17,803 nucleotides of DNA from JBCCMB01 sp039026555. GTDB lineage: Bacteria; Pseudomonadota; Alphaproteobacteria; Caulobacterales; Hyphomonadaceae. This document shows positions 6,871-14,705 of this stretch, in pieces. The notes beneath the pieces were generated by a model, which had not been told where the DNA came from, searched no databases, and saw nothing but the letters and a program-made list of their open reading frames with translations. Location of the stretch: assembly GCA_039026555.1 (NCBI GenBank), contig JBCCMB010000052.1, positions 1 through 17,803 of the forward strand. Reading direction: 5' to 3'. Position 1 is the first letter of the stretch. Each line of letters begins with the position of its first letter. The position numbers and the translations under genes are program-made.

Positions 6871-6890
6871 GCGCGGCGGCGAGTCCGCGC
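6871..6890 (+). promoter_or_regulatory. 5'-leader hairpin with a GANTC site in its loop
   Basis: GCGCGG (6871-6876) and CCGCGC (6885-6890) form a perfect 6-bp GC stem around an 8-nt loop. GAGTC, a CcrM target, spans 6881-6885 at the loop/stem edge, and a second GAGTC lies at 6930-6934 within the start of the gene. The ribosome-binding sequence GGGAG (6892-6896) follows directly. The hairpin could affect ribosome access. The role is inferred only. Confidence 0.25.
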
Positions 6891-6905
6891 CGGGAGAAGA
6901 GAAGT

Positions 6906-8579
6906 ATGGCATTTGACGCAGTGGAACGGGAGTCCATGGATTTCGACGTGGTCATCGTCGGCGGCGGCCCTGCGGGCCTCTCTGCGGCGATCCGGCTGAA
7001 GCAATTGGCTGCAGACGCGGGATCCGAAATCGAAGTCGTCGTGCTGGAGAAAGGCTCTGAGATCGGCGCACATATTTTATCCGGCGCCGTTATAGACCCT
7101 AAAGCGATGAATGAACTCTTCCCGAATTGGAAAGAGTTGGGCGCCCCCTTGGAGACGGAAGTTGTAAAAGACGCGTTCGTCATTTTAGGAGAGGAAGGAT
7201 CGGTCTCGCTTCCGTCTTTCGCATTTCCGCCCATGATTAAGAACCATGGCGCCTATATAGCATCTTTGGGCAATGTCTGTCGCTGGCTCGCCGAACAGGC
7301 CGAGGGTATGGGCGTTGAGATCTATCCCGGGTTCGCCGCCTCCGAGCTAACTTATCGCGAAGACGGCTCGGTGAAGGGCGTTGTCGCCGGCGTTGCTGGA
7401 ATCAGCCGGGAAGGCGAACAGACGCCGGGATTCGAGCCTGGCATGGAGCTGAACGGCAAATATGTCCTATTCGCTGAAGGCGTGCGCGGCTCGTTGTCGA
7501 AACAGCTCATCAAGCAGTTCGATCTGGACGCCGGCAAAAGCCCGCAAAAATACGGCATCGGACTGAAAGAGCTTTGGCAGGTTCCTGACGAGAATTTTAA
7601 GTCGGGCTATGTGCAGCACACATTCGGCTGGCCGCTCGACAATTCCACAGGCGGCGGCTCATTTCTTTATCATTTTGGCGACAATTACATCTCCGTTGGT
7701 TTCGTGGTGCACCTTAACTACAAGAACCCTTACATCTCGCCTTATGACGAGTTCCAACGCTTCAAGCATCATCCCGACGTTGCGAAATTCCTAAAGGGCG
7801 GGAAGCGTGTCGCTTATGGAGCCCGAGCGATCACTGAAGGCGGTTACCAATCCGTGCCGAAACTTGCGTTCCCAGGCGGGGCGCTGATTGGCTGCTCAGC
7901 AGGTTTTGTGAATGTGCCTCGCATCAAAGGCACGCACAATGCGATGAAAACGGGCATGTTGGCCGCGGAAGCAGCCTTTGAGGCTGTCCAGGCCGGTCGC
8001 GAAGGCGACGAGCTTGCTGGCTATCAAGACGCTTATGATAAAAGCTGGGTCGCCAAAGAGTTGAAGAAGGTCCGCAATGTCAAACCGCTATGGTCTAAGT
8101 GCGGCACTACTTTAGGCGTTCCTATGTTCGGTTTCGAGATGTGGTGCACCACCTTGCTAGGCGGCTGGTCGCCCTTCGGCACGCTGAGCCACGGAAAGTC
8201 GGATGCGGACAGCCTGCAGCCGGCGGCGAAGTTTAAACCGATCAATTATCCAAAACCCGACGGCGTTTTGTCCTTCGACAAATTGACCAACGTCTCCTAC
8301 TCGGCGACGAATCATGAGGAAAATCAGCCCATCCATCTAAAACTGAGCGATGAAGCTCTGCAAAACGCCAGCGAATTGCAAGTCTATGCAGGCCCCTCAA
8401 ATCGCTATTGTCCGGCGGGCGTTTATGAGTGGGTGGAGGAGCCGGACGGCTCCAAACGCTTTCAGATCAACTCGCAAAACTGCGTCCATTGCAAAACCTG
8501 CGACATTAAAGATCCGAATCAAAACATTAATTGGACCACGCCGGAAGGCGGCGGCGGCCCGAACTACCCTAACATGTAA
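6906..8579 (+). CDS. Electron transfer flavoprotein:ubiquinone oxidoreductase (ETF-QO)
   Basis: A membrane-associated FAD/4Fe-4S enzyme that passes electrons from electron transfer flavoprotein (fatty-acid, amino-acid and dimethylglycine oxidation) to ubiquinone. With ATG 6906 it has 557 residues, the usual bacterial size. The dinucleotide fold is FDVVIVGGGPAGLSAAIRL (13-31), followed by VVVLEKGSEIGAHILSGAVID (45-64) in two parts. The quinone/ETF region includes FGWPLDNSTGGGSFLYH and GGALIGCSAGFVNVPRIKGTHNAMK in two parts. The C-terminal cluster ligands are C502 (RYCPAGVYEW), C526, C529 and C532 (NCVHCKTC), and the end PEGGGGPNYPNM is classic. A GTG at 6849 would add 19 residues but has no ribosome-binding site and no family support, whereas GGGAGAAGAG precedes 6906. 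No etfAB is adjacent. The gene stands alone between a divergent UDG gene and a 145-nt gap. Confidence 0.97.
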   Translation: MAFDAVERESMDFDVVIVGGGPAGLSAAIRLKQLAADAGSEIEVVVLEKGSEIGAHILSGAVIDPKAMNELFPNWKELGAPLETEVVKDAFVILGEEGSVSLPSFAFPPMIKNHGAYIASLGNVCRWLAEQAEGMGVEIYPGFAASELTYREDGSVKGVVAGVAGISREGEQTPGFEPGMELNGKYVLFAEGVRGSLSKQLIKQFDLDAGKSPQKYGIGLKELWQVPDENFKSGYVQHTFGWPLDNSTGGGSFLYHFGDNYISVGFVVHLNYKNPYISPYDEFQRFKHHPDVAKFLKGGKRVAYGARAITEGGYQSVPKLAFPGGALIGCSAGFVNVPRIKGTHNAMKTGMLAAEAAFEAVQAGREGDELAGYQDAYDKSWVAKELKKVRNVKPLWSKCGTTLGVPMFGFEMWCTTLLGGWSPFGTLSHGKSDADSLQPAAKFKPINYPKPDGVLSFDKLTNVSYSATNHEENQPIHLKLSDEALQNASELQVYAGPSNRYCPAGVYEWVEEPDGSKRFQINSQNCVHCKTCDIKDPNQNINWTTPEGGGGPNYPNM

Positions 8580-8724
8580 AGACGGTGAAATACCCGCTCC
8601 TTTGAGGGCGTAGCTTGGTTTGCGCGCTCTTTTCCTAGAGATCTGCTGATCTTTCTTCATGTAAATGAAAGTTCAGCCGCTTTAACGTGTTGAAGCGTTA
8701 AGGGCAGCCAGTCATGATGAGCGT

Positions 8725-10494
8725 ATGAAAAAGACACATTTGTCGGCGGTCCTCGCGGCTGGCTTGGCGCTCGGCGCCTGCGCCTCGCAAGACGACTATG
8801 TCAGTAAGTTAGACGGAGTTGACGCTTTCCTGCTGATGACGCCGGCGAAGCCGCCTGCGGCGCAGCAATATGGCGATTTCCTTTCGGCGCGTTTTGCAGG
8901 ACTCACAAACGATCCTTCGGCCGCAGCGCTGTTTTATGGACGCGCCTTTGAACGCGACCCGGGCGACGGCGTCTTGTTGGAGCGCGCGACTTTTTCTGCG
9001 TTGCTGGCGGGCGATGCAGAAAAAGCCATCGAGCTTGCAAAGAGCGCCGGACCGGAAGAACTGGACGCGGCCCCCATCGCGCGATTGTCTTTGGCGGTGG
9101 ATGAGTTTCGCAATGGCGATTACGCAGCGGCGCGTGCGCAATTGGACGCCGGCGATCTTGGCCCCTTCAACCGCATCATTGCGCGCGGCGTTGCGGCGTG
9201 GGCCGATATGGCGCTTGGAGATCTGGACGCGGCCGCAGCGCGTTTGACGCGTAGCGACGGTGCCGCAGTGCTGGATGGCATTAATCTCTACAATCAAGCG
9301 CTGATCCTTTCGAGCTTGGGTCGGGATGAAGCGGCCGTGTCGCGATTTGAAGACGCATGGCGCACGGGCGCGCGTTTGCCTATCGCGGTCGACGCTTACG
9401 CCAGACTGCGCGCAACATCAGGGGACACCGACGGCGCCGCGCAAATCGTTGAGAGCTTTCGAAGTGACATGGGCGAAAATCCGTTGGTTGAGCGCACCGC
9501 TGAAGCGATCGCATCTGAAGACGGTGCGGACGCTGTGCGCCTAACGCCGGCCCAAGGCGCGGCGTTCAGCATTTACGGCCCGGCGGCCGCGTTAGCGGCG
9601 CAGACGAATTCTGATCTCGCCGGCCTTTATTTCACCCTCACGCTGGCGCTTGATCCGGACTTAGATGTGGCGCGCAATCTCTTGTCGGACGCTTTGGAAC
9701 GTGGCGAACGTTATGAGGAAGCATTCGAAGTGCTGGATCCGGTCCCAGCCGATTCTGTTTTCTTCGCCGCTTCGCGCGCCCAACAGGCTTGGCTCTTGCG
9801 CCGTCTAGAACGCAATGACGAGGCGCTCAACGTCGCTGCGGATGCGCTTAAAGAGAAGCCCGGTCGTGATTTACAAATGCAATTGGCCGATCTTTATCGG
9901 TCTGTCGAACGCTATGAAGAAGCCGAAGCCTTGTTCGACGAGGTGGTGAAGGCGGACGCGGCCGAAGGGCGAGAAGATTGGCGCGTCATGTTCGCCCGCG
10001 GCGCGGCGCGCGAGCGCCTTGAACGATGGCCGGAGGCGGAGGCGGATCTTCTGCGCGCGCTAGAATTATCGCCCAACCGGCCTGAGGTGTTGAATTATCT
10101 CGGCTATTCATGGGTCGATCGCGGCGAGAACATCGAAGAAGCGTTCCAACTGATCAAACGCGCCGTCGACCAGAGGCCCGACGCCGGCTATATCGTCGAC
10201 AGTCTGGGCTGGGCCTATTACCGACTGGGTCGCTACGCCGAAGCGGTGCGTTATTTGGAGGAGGCGGCGGAATTGGATCCAGCCGACCCCACCATCAATG
10301 ATCATCTTGGCGACGCTTACTGGCGCGTGGGACGGCGCGACGAAGCGCGGTTTCAATGGGCCCGTGTGCTGACTTTGGAAGCAGAAGCGGAGCTTGTCGC
10401 GTCAGTTGAACTCAAGCTCGACGCCGGCCTCGACGCCCCACTGGTGCAGACGCTTGCGGCGGATACGCCGCCGCAGGTCTCCGACGCGCAGTAG
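8725..10494 (+). CDS. TPR-repeat outer-membrane lipoprotein
   Basis: A 589-residue protein with a lipoprotein signal peptide: MKK, a hydrophobic core, and lipobox LGAC with the acylated cysteine at 19. Residue +2 is Ala rather than Asp, so Lol-dependent outer-membrane sorting is expected. The rest is helical repeat. The clearest tetratricopeptide units are in the C-terminal third (about 445-560): LNYLGYSWVDRGENIEEAF, VDSLGWAYYRLGRYAEAVRYL and INDHLGDAYWRVGRRDEA, each with the W/L-G-Y-A spacing of TPRs. Weaker repeats fill about 60-440. Such proteins act as scaffolds, and proteins of this type are often found beside ispE in proteobacteria. The specific partner is unknown. The gap to ispE is 24 nt, so it probably heads an operon with ispE and the glycan transferase. 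Only a weak GAG precedes the ATG, which is nevertheless set by the signal peptide. Confidence 0.88.
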   Translation: MKKTHLSAVLAAGLALGACASQDDYVSKLDGVDAFLLMTPAKPPAAQQYGDFLSARFAGLTNDPSAAALFYGRAFERDPGDGVLLERATFSALLAGDAEKAIELAKSAGPEELDAAPIARLSLAVDEFRNGDYAAARAQLDAGDLGPFNRIIARGVAAWADMALGDLDAAAARLTRSDGAAVLDGINLYNQALILSSLGRDEAAVSRFEDAWRTGARLPIAVDAYARLRATSGDTDGAAQIVESFRSDMGENPLVERTAEAIASEDGADAVRLTPAQGAAFSIYGPAAALAAQTNSDLAGLYFTLTLALDPDLDVARNLLSDALERGERYEEAFEVLDPVPADSVFFAASRAQQAWLLRRLERNDEALNVAADALKEKPGRDLQMQLADLYRSVERYEEAEALFDEVVKADAAEGREDWRVMFARGAARERLERWPEAEADLLRALELSPNRPEVLNYLGYSWVDRGENIEEAFQLIKRAVDQRPDAGYIVDSLGWAYYRLGRYAEAVRYLEEAAELDPADPTINDHLGDAYWRVGRRDEARFQWARVLTLEAEAELVASVELKLDAGLDAPLVQTLAADTPPQVSDAQ

Positions 10495-10518
10495 ACGGCC
10501 GAGGGCGGGATAAGCGCG

Positions 10519-11445
10519 ATGAGGCGAGATCTGGCGAATTTGTCGAGCGCCTGGGCCCCAGCGAAAGTCAATCTTTATCTCGAAGTTGGCCCGCCGCGCG
10601 GCAATGGCCGGCATCCGCTCGATAGTTTGGTCATGTTCGCCGATACGCGTGCGGCGGATCGCATTTCAGCGCGACCGGCGGCGGACATTTCAATGAGCTT
10701 GGACGGGCCAGGCGCCGGCGCGCTGCGCAACGAACCGAACAATATGGTGCTCAAAGCCGCCTATGCGTTGCGCGAAGCGGCGGGTTTGAGCGGCGTTGGC
10801 GCGTCTTTGGGCTTGCATAAAACGCTTCCCACCGCTGCGGGAATTGCGGGCGGGTCCGCCGATGCGGCGGCCACGTTGCGCGTGCTCAACCAATTGTGGG
10901 AATTGGGATTCGCCGATGCAGCTCTGGAAGCGCTAGCGGCCGATCTCGGGTCGGACACGCCGGCGTGTTTTCGCGCTCAGCCGGCTGTGATGCGTGGAAC
11001 GGGCGAAATGCTGAGCGCTGCCGCCGCGCCAGACCTTCCGATAGTGTTGGCCAATCCAGGCGTCGCGGTGTCGACGGAGGCCGTCTACAAACGGTTCGAC
11101 AAGTTGCGCGGTGGGGCGAGCTTCAAAGAAGCGCCATCGCCTGAGTATAGCTCTGAGCGCAGCATCGCTGAATTCGTCAAAGCGCTGCAGGCGAGACGGA
11201 ATGATCTAGAACCAGCGGCGACGACCCTCAGCTCGCCGATCAAACAGGTTTTGGCGACGCTTGAAAGCCAAGACGGCGTTTTACTGTCCCGCATGTCCGG
11301 CAGCGGCGCGACGTGTTTTGGGATTTTTGAGACCGAAGACGCCGCTCAGAACGCGGCTTCCGCCATCGCTAAAAAGAAGTCGAAATGGTGGGTCTGCGCG
11401 AGCAAGTTGCGCGGGAGTGTGGCGGCGCAGCCCGAGCGTCTTTGA
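10519..11445 (+). CDS. ispE: 4-diphosphocytidyl-2-C-methyl-D-erythritol kinase IspE
   Basis: A GHMP-family kinase that phosphorylates the 2-hydroxyl of CDP-methylerythritol, the fourth step of the MEP (non-mevalonate) pathway to IPP and DMAPP. It has 308 residues. The substrate-binding N-terminus is WAPAKVNLYLEVG (about 12-24; K16 equals the catalytic lysine of the family). NGRHPLDSLVMFAD (29-42) is typical. The ATP-binding motif 2 is LPTAAGIAGGSADAAATL (103-120). LGSDTPACF (143-151) carries the catalytic aspartate D146. The GHMP motif 3 is SRMSGSGATCFGIF near 257-270. GAGGGCGGGA precedes ATG 10519 at good spacing. It sits between the TPR lipoprotein (24-nt gap) and the WecA-like gene (33-nt gap), both on the same strand. 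The use of the MEP pathway agrees with a bacterium making its own quinone and undecaprenyl chains. Confidence 0.97.
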   Translation: MRRDLANLSSAWAPAKVNLYLEVGPPRGNGRHPLDSLVMFADTRAADRISARPAADISMSLDGPGAGALRNEPNNMVLKAAYALREAAGLSGVGASLGLHKTLPTAAGIAGGSADAAATLRVLNQLWELGFADAALEALAADLGSDTPACFRAQPAVMRGTGEMLSAAAAPDLPIVLANPGVAVSTEAVYKRFDKLRGGASFKEAPSPEYSSERSIAEFVKALQARRNDLEPAATTLSSPIKQVLATLESQDGVLLSRMSGSGATCFGIFETEDAAQNAASAIAKKKSKWWVCASKLRGSVAAQPERL

Positions 11446-11478
11446 CCTTTTGAGTCCTCTCGGTTATCGCCCGAACGT

Positions 11479-12507
11479 ATGATCTCACTGAATGATCTTC
11501 CGATTGCGGCCCTTATCGCGTTTGTCGTCGCCGCCGCGCTTTGTCGGCTTGTGATTGCATTTGGACCGCGCGATGCGCCCGATGGCGCGCGCAAGGATCA
11601 ACCCCGCCCGACGCCGACATCTGGCGGTCTCGCCATTGCGCTCAGCATGGCTCTTTCTTTGGTCTTCGTTTTTCGCACAACTCCGCCAGATCTTATGATT
11701 CTTGCGGCCTCGCTCGGTGCAGTGGCGGCGCTGCTGCTCGGCTTTGCAGACGATGTGTGGGATTTACCCCCGCGGGTTAAATTGGCGCTTCAGATCCTGA
11801 TCGCTTGCGGCCTGGCGGCCGCGGGCGTCCGTGCCGAGACGCTGGCGCCAGGATTTGATCGAATACGTGAACTTTCGCCCTTAGTTAGCGGTTTTTTTGC
11901 GATAATTTGGCTGATCGTCCTCATGAACGCCGTCAATTTTATGGACGGCGCCAATGGATTGGCGATGGGCATGGCGTCTTTCGCCGCGATGGGGTTGGCG
12001 GGCGCGGCAACGCTGGCGGGGGAATTAGAGTTATTAATGTTTTGCGGCGCGATGGTGGGCGCGCTGTGGGGCTTTTTAGTTTGGAATGTGCGGGGAAAAC
12101 TGTTCGCTGGCGATGCGGGCGCCTTTTGCGTCGCAGCTGGGCTGGGCACCGCGTCTTTGCTTTTGGTCCGCGCCCGGCCGGACATGATGTTTGTTCCGCT
12201 TATCGTCTTGTCGCCATTTCTGGTGGACGTCTTTTTGACGTTGATCTGGCGTGCGCGTCGCGGAGAGCGGTTGTTCGAGGCGCATCGCGACCACGTCTAT
12301 CAAATCGCGCTAAAAGCGGGACTGAAGCATTGGCAGATGTCGATGGCGCATTGGGTGTTCGCCGCCAATTGCGCGGCCTTGGGATTTGCGGCCGCCGCAA
12401 TCGGCGGAGAGGCTGGTTTGGTGATTTTTATCGGCGTGACGCTGATGGGCGCATGGGTTCATGTGCGTATCCGCCGTGCGGCGCTTACGACGGGGTTGAT
12501 CGCTTAA
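11479..12507 (+). CDS. MraY/WecA-like undecaprenyl-phosphate glycan-1-phosphate transferase (GT family 4)
   Basis: An integral membrane enzyme that transfers a sugar-1-phosphate (often GlcNAc-1-P) from a UDP-sugar to undecaprenyl phosphate, starting O-antigen, capsule or other surface glycan synthesis. It has 342 residues with about ten hydrophobic segments. The family motifs are all present: QPRPTPTSGGLAI (41-53), the Mg2+ motif GFADDVWDLP (88-97; D91/D92), NAVNFMDGANGLAMG (150-164), GDAGAFCVAAGLG (211-223) with its conserved Asp, and the cytoplasmic FEAHRDHVYQ (266-275) with the HxHxxQ-type histidines. The short loop and lack of a peptide-recognition extension favour WecA-like over true MraY, and no mur genes are near. 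It is third in a likely operon after ispE, and its stop lies 3 nt from that of the convergent polyprenyl synthase. The sugar donor cannot be read from sequence. Confidence 0.92.
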   Translation: MISLNDLPIAALIAFVVAAALCRLVIAFGPRDAPDGARKDQPRPTPTSGGLAIALSMALSLVFVFRTTPPDLMILAASLGAVAALLLGFADDVWDLPPRVKLALQILIACGLAAAGVRAETLAPGFDRIRELSPLVSGFFAIIWLIVLMNAVNFMDGANGLAMGMASFAAMGLAGAATLAGELELLMFCGAMVGALWGFLVWNVRGKLFAGDAGAFCVAAGLGTASLLLVRARPDMMFVPLIVLSPFLVDVFLTLIWRARRGERLFEAHRDHVYQIALKAGLKHWQMSMAHWVFAANCAALGFAAAAIGGEAGLVIFIGVTLMGAWVHVRIRRAALTTGLIA

Positions 12508-12510
12508 AGC

Positions 12511-13569
12511 TTAGAACGCGCGGTCGACGCAGTAATCCGCCAGAAGCGCCAATTCGTCGCGCGCCGCAGTTTCGGAGAGGCCCAGCAGTGATTTTTTCGC
12601 CTGCGTGGCTTCTTCTCGCGCGGCCTTTAGCGTTGCAGAGACAGCGCCGGTCGCTCGGATCAACGCAATCGCGCGCGGCAGATCCTCTTCCGTCTGGCGC
12701 GAAACGTCTAAGGCGCGTTCCCAAAACGCTTTATCTTCCTCGCTGGCGCGCTCGCGCGCGACAAGGACGGGTAGGGTAAGTTTGCCTTCTCGGAAATCAT
12801 CACCAACCGATTTGCCGATCACAGCTGTTGCGCCGCCATAATCAAGCGCGTCGTCGACCAATTGGAATGCGCGGCCCAAACGGCGGCCATACTCGCCGAG
12901 CGCGTCCGAGGTCGGGCCTTCGCCGACTGCTGCGATCGCTCCGGCGCGCGCCGCCGCTTCAAACAAGGCCGCAGTTTTCGCTTCAACGATCGCCATATAC
13001 TCGTCGCGGGCTACATCCGTGCGCCCCATCACCGACAATTGTCGCACTTCGCCCTCGGCGATGACGGTCGCCGCCGTGGAGAGAATGTCCAAAATCTTCA
13101 ACGACTCCGTTTCCACCATCAAGGTGAAGGATTTCGCGAACAGGAAATCGCCGACCAGAATGCTGGCGGACGCGCCCCAGAGATTCTTCGCCGCCGCCTT
13201 TCCGCGCCTTAAATCGCTGTCGTCGACGACGTCGTCATGCAGCAATGTGGCGGTGTGGATGAACTCGACCGCGGCGGCCAGCTTTATCGCCGCGCCCCCG
13301 TCGGAAATCGTGCGGTCTCCGCTGGCCGCTTTCGCCGCCGCGAGCGTCACGATGGGGCGCAAACGCTTGCCGCCGGCGTCGATGAGATAGCCGGACATGT
13401 CGGGTATGGTCGCAACGGGGCTCGCCGCGCGATCCGCGAGCAGGCGTTCAACTTCCGCCAAATCGTCATTCAGCAAGGTGTGGAGGCGGTCTAACGGCGT
13501 GCCGGACATCGCGCCGTTTTCAGACGCCTTGCGGGGCTTGTTTTGCTGGACCTCGGCGGATACGGCCAA
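12511..13569 (-). CDS. Long-chain trans-polyprenyl diphosphate synthase (IspB/DdsA type)
   Basis: A class I trans-prenyltransferase that condenses IPP onto an allylic diphosphate, probably to make the octa- or decaprenyl side chain of ubiquinone. The first Asp-rich motif is TATLLHDDVVDDSDLRRGK (DDVVD about 112-116 from the TTG), and the second is RAFQLVDDALDYGG (DDALD about 239-243). GGKRLRP (IPP binding) and GEVRQL are also present, as is GKSVGDDFREGKLTLPV. The residues before the first DDxxD are small, as in long-chain enzymes, but the chain length cannot be fixed. Start choice: GTG 13593 lacks a ribosome-binding site and ATG 13509 has none, while TTG 13569 has TAAGGGG six bases upstream. 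I prefer the TTG (352 residues). It is divergent from the DUF2007 gene. Confidence 0.94.
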   Translation of the reverse strand: MAVSAEVQQNKPRKASENGAMSGTPLDRLHTLLNDDLAEVERLLADRAASPVATIPDMSGYLIDAGGKRLRPIVTLAAAKAASGDRTISDGGAAIKLAAAVEFIHTATLLHDDVVDDSDLRRGKAAAKNLWGASASILVGDFLFAKSFTLMVETESLKILDILSTAATVIAEGEVRQLSVMGRTDVARDEYMAIVEAKTAALFEAAARAGAIAAVGEGPTSDALGEYGRRLGRAFQLVDDALDYGGATAVIGKSVGDDFREGKLTLPVLVARERASEEDKAFWERALDVSRQTEEDLPRAIALIRATGAVSATLKAAREEATQAKKSLLGLSETAARDELALLADYCVDRAF

Positions 13570-13575
13570 GTGAAA

Positions 13576-13582
13576 CCCCTTA
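13576..13582 (-). promoter_or_regulatory. Shine-Dalgarno that decides the polyprenyl synthase start
   Basis: TAAGGGG on the minus strand lies six bases before TTG 13569. It pairs well with the 16S rRNA 3' end (UAAGGAGG complement, with one G-U). Neither of the other in-frame starts (GTG 13593, ATG 13509) has such a site. Confidence 0.45.
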
Positions 13583-13607
13583 GCGAACAACACATAATGA
13601 CGGCGAG

Positions 13608-13623
13608 GCGGCGATCACGCCGC
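13608..13623 (+). other. GC-rich stem-loop between divergent genes
   Basis: GCGGCG (13608-13613) and CGCCGC (13618-13623) pair perfectly around the tetraloop ATCA. TCTTTC follows on the plus strand. It sits in the gap between the divergent polyprenyl synthase and DUF2007 genes. The T run is too short for a convincing terminator, and no plus-strand gene ends just before it. A leader or operator role is possible. Confidence 0.25.
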
Positions 13624-13697
13624 TCTTTCAATCGAGCGGTGAAGATATTCCGCCACAGAAACACCGGTCAAGAAATAAGAGATGCATGACGGGGCGC

Positions 13698-13712
13698 CAT
13701 CGTGTCACGATG
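13698..13712 (+). promoter_or_regulatory. Perfect 15-nt dyad just before the DUF2007 start
   Basis: CATCGTG-T-CACGATG is a perfect inverted repeat with 7-bp arms and a one-base centre, ending 8 nt before ATG 13721. It occupies the place where a Shine-Dalgarno should be. It could be a repressor operator. As RNA the loop is too tight for a full-length hairpin, so a DNA site is more likely. Confidence 0.4.
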
Positions 13713-13720
13713 TCGCGAAC

Positions 13721-13927
13721 ATGATTGAAGTTTTACGCACCACGGACCCAGTGCGATTGAGCTACGCGCTGTCGCTGCTAGAAGAAGCGGATTGCGAGCC
13801 TTTCGTCGCCGATCAATATATTTCTGCAGTGGAGGGGTCGATAGGCGCTTTTCCACGTCGGATACTGGTGCCAGACGATCGCGCCGCCGCCGCACGTCTG
13901 GTGTTGAGGAGCTTGCCGGATGAATGA
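13721..13927 (+). CDS. DUF2007 domain protein (putative signal-transducing protein)
   Basis: A 68-residue protein matching the DUF2007 family, small alpha/beta proteins of unknown function with a ferredoxin-like fold. It begins MIEVLRTTDPVRLSYALSLLEEADCEPFVADQY, in the usual pattern: a first strand, a helix containing A-x-x-L-L, then a strand with F-V-A-D. It ends RRILVPDDRAAAARLVL, another typical strand-helix pair. An upstream in-frame ATG at 13682 would add 13 residues unlike the family and would place the dyad at 13698-13712 within the coding region, so I prefer 13721. The last codons overlap the methyltransferase start by 8 bp (ATGAATGA), which implies translational coupling. No strong Shine-Dalgarno is present. 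Confidence 0.8.
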   Translation: MIEVLRTTDPVRLSYALSLLEEADCEPFVADQYISAVEGSIGAFPRRILVPDDRAAAARLVLRSLPDE

Positions 13928-14672
13928 GCCCGCTCCAAGTGCTGGGGTGACACAAGACGCCTTCCTCGACGGCGCGGTGACGATCATTCAGCCGACCGAA
14001 GGTTATCGCGCAGGCATGGATGCTGTATTGCTCGCCGCGAGCCTCGAAGCGGCGCCCGGCGCACGCTTGCTGGAAGCGGGGACGGGCGCCGGCGCGGCTT
14101 TGTTGTGCGCCGCTTATCGCTTGCCGGAAGCTCGTTTTGTGGGATTAGAGCGGGACGCCCGCATGGCGGAATTGGCGCGTCGCAGCGCCAAATACTCGAA
14201 GCTCGAAGGCCGCGCTGAAATCTGGTCGGGCGATATCGGCCATCGTTCGGCCGAGCTTGAAAACGTCTTCGACCAGAGCTTCGCCAATCCGCCCTATTTC
14301 GATCGCGAGGCCGTGAAGCCGCCATCGCCTGGACGGGAGGACGCCTATTTAGCGGACGCGCCTCTCGACGCCTGGATCAAGTTTTTGCTTCACACGACGA
14401 AGCCTAAGGGGCGCATAACGCTCATTCACCGCGCGCATGCTTTAGCGGACATTTTGGCGTTTTTGCATACGCGTGCGGGGGAGATCGAAGTGCTGCCGAT
14501 TTTCACCTCGCCAGGAAAGGCGGCGAAACGCGTGCTCATTCGTGCGCGCAAGGGGCTGCGAAAAGGCGACGTCGTTCTATATCAAGGTGTGAATTTGTAC
14601 CAAGCGCCTGGCGGCATGGTGTCCGAGCGGACAGAAGCTGTGTTGCGCGGCGGGCCTTTAGACTGGCGCTGA
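13920..14672 (+). CDS. TrmN6-like tRNA1(Val) (adenine-N6)-methyltransferase
   Basis: A SAM-dependent class I methyltransferase of 250 residues in the YfiC/TrmN6 group, which methylates A37 N6 of tRNA1(Val) in E. coli. The substrate is inferred here. The family's N-terminal signature is TQDAFLDGAVTIIQPTEGYRAGMDAVLLAAS (in two blocks, about 11-41). Motif I is ARLLEAGTGAGAALLCAA (about 48-65), followed by FVGLERDARMAELARRSA. The catalytic N6-amino motif IV is FANPPYFD (121-128). The C-terminal part (KAAKRVLIRARKG) is also familial. It overlaps the DUF2007 gene by 8 bp and is followed after 33 nt by a small membrane protein gene on the same strand. Motif I reads EAGTGAG rather than the common D-x-G-x-G-x-G, a conservative variation. 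Confidence 0.88.
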   Translation: MNEPAPSAGVTQDAFLDGAVTIIQPTEGYRAGMDAVLLAASLEAAPGARLLEAGTGAGAALLCAAYRLPEARFVGLERDARMAELARRSAKYSKLEGRAEIWSGDIGHRSAELENVFDQSFANPPYFDREAVKPPSPGREDAYLADAPLDAWIKFLLHTTKPKGRITLIHRAHALADILAFLHTRAGEIEVLPIFTSPGKAAKRVLIRARKGLRKGDVVLYQGVNLYQAPGGMVSERTEAVLRGGPLDWR

Positions 14673-14705
14673 GTTTGTTGGACATGTCGATGAAGGAGAC
14701 GCCGA

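Noticed and set aside
6849..6905. GTG 6849 as the ETF-QO start
   Set aside because: The extra 19 residues do not resemble the family, and the hairpin and ribosome-binding site lie just before ATG 6906.
8639..8652. AGATC-TGCT-GATCT stem-loop after ETF-QO as a terminator
   Set aside because: The stem is only 5 bp and AT-containing, and the following T run is short, so an intrinsic terminator is not supported.
8676..8701. Two TTAA words upstream of the TPR gene as a CtrA site
   Set aside because: They are 12 nt apart rather than 7, and TTAACC is absent.
11907..12779. 290-codon open frame on the plus strand across the WecA-like and polyprenyl synthase genes
   Set aside because: It runs out of frame through two well-identified genes and across their junction. 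Its Arg/Gly-rich product is typical of a shadow frame in GC-rich DNA.
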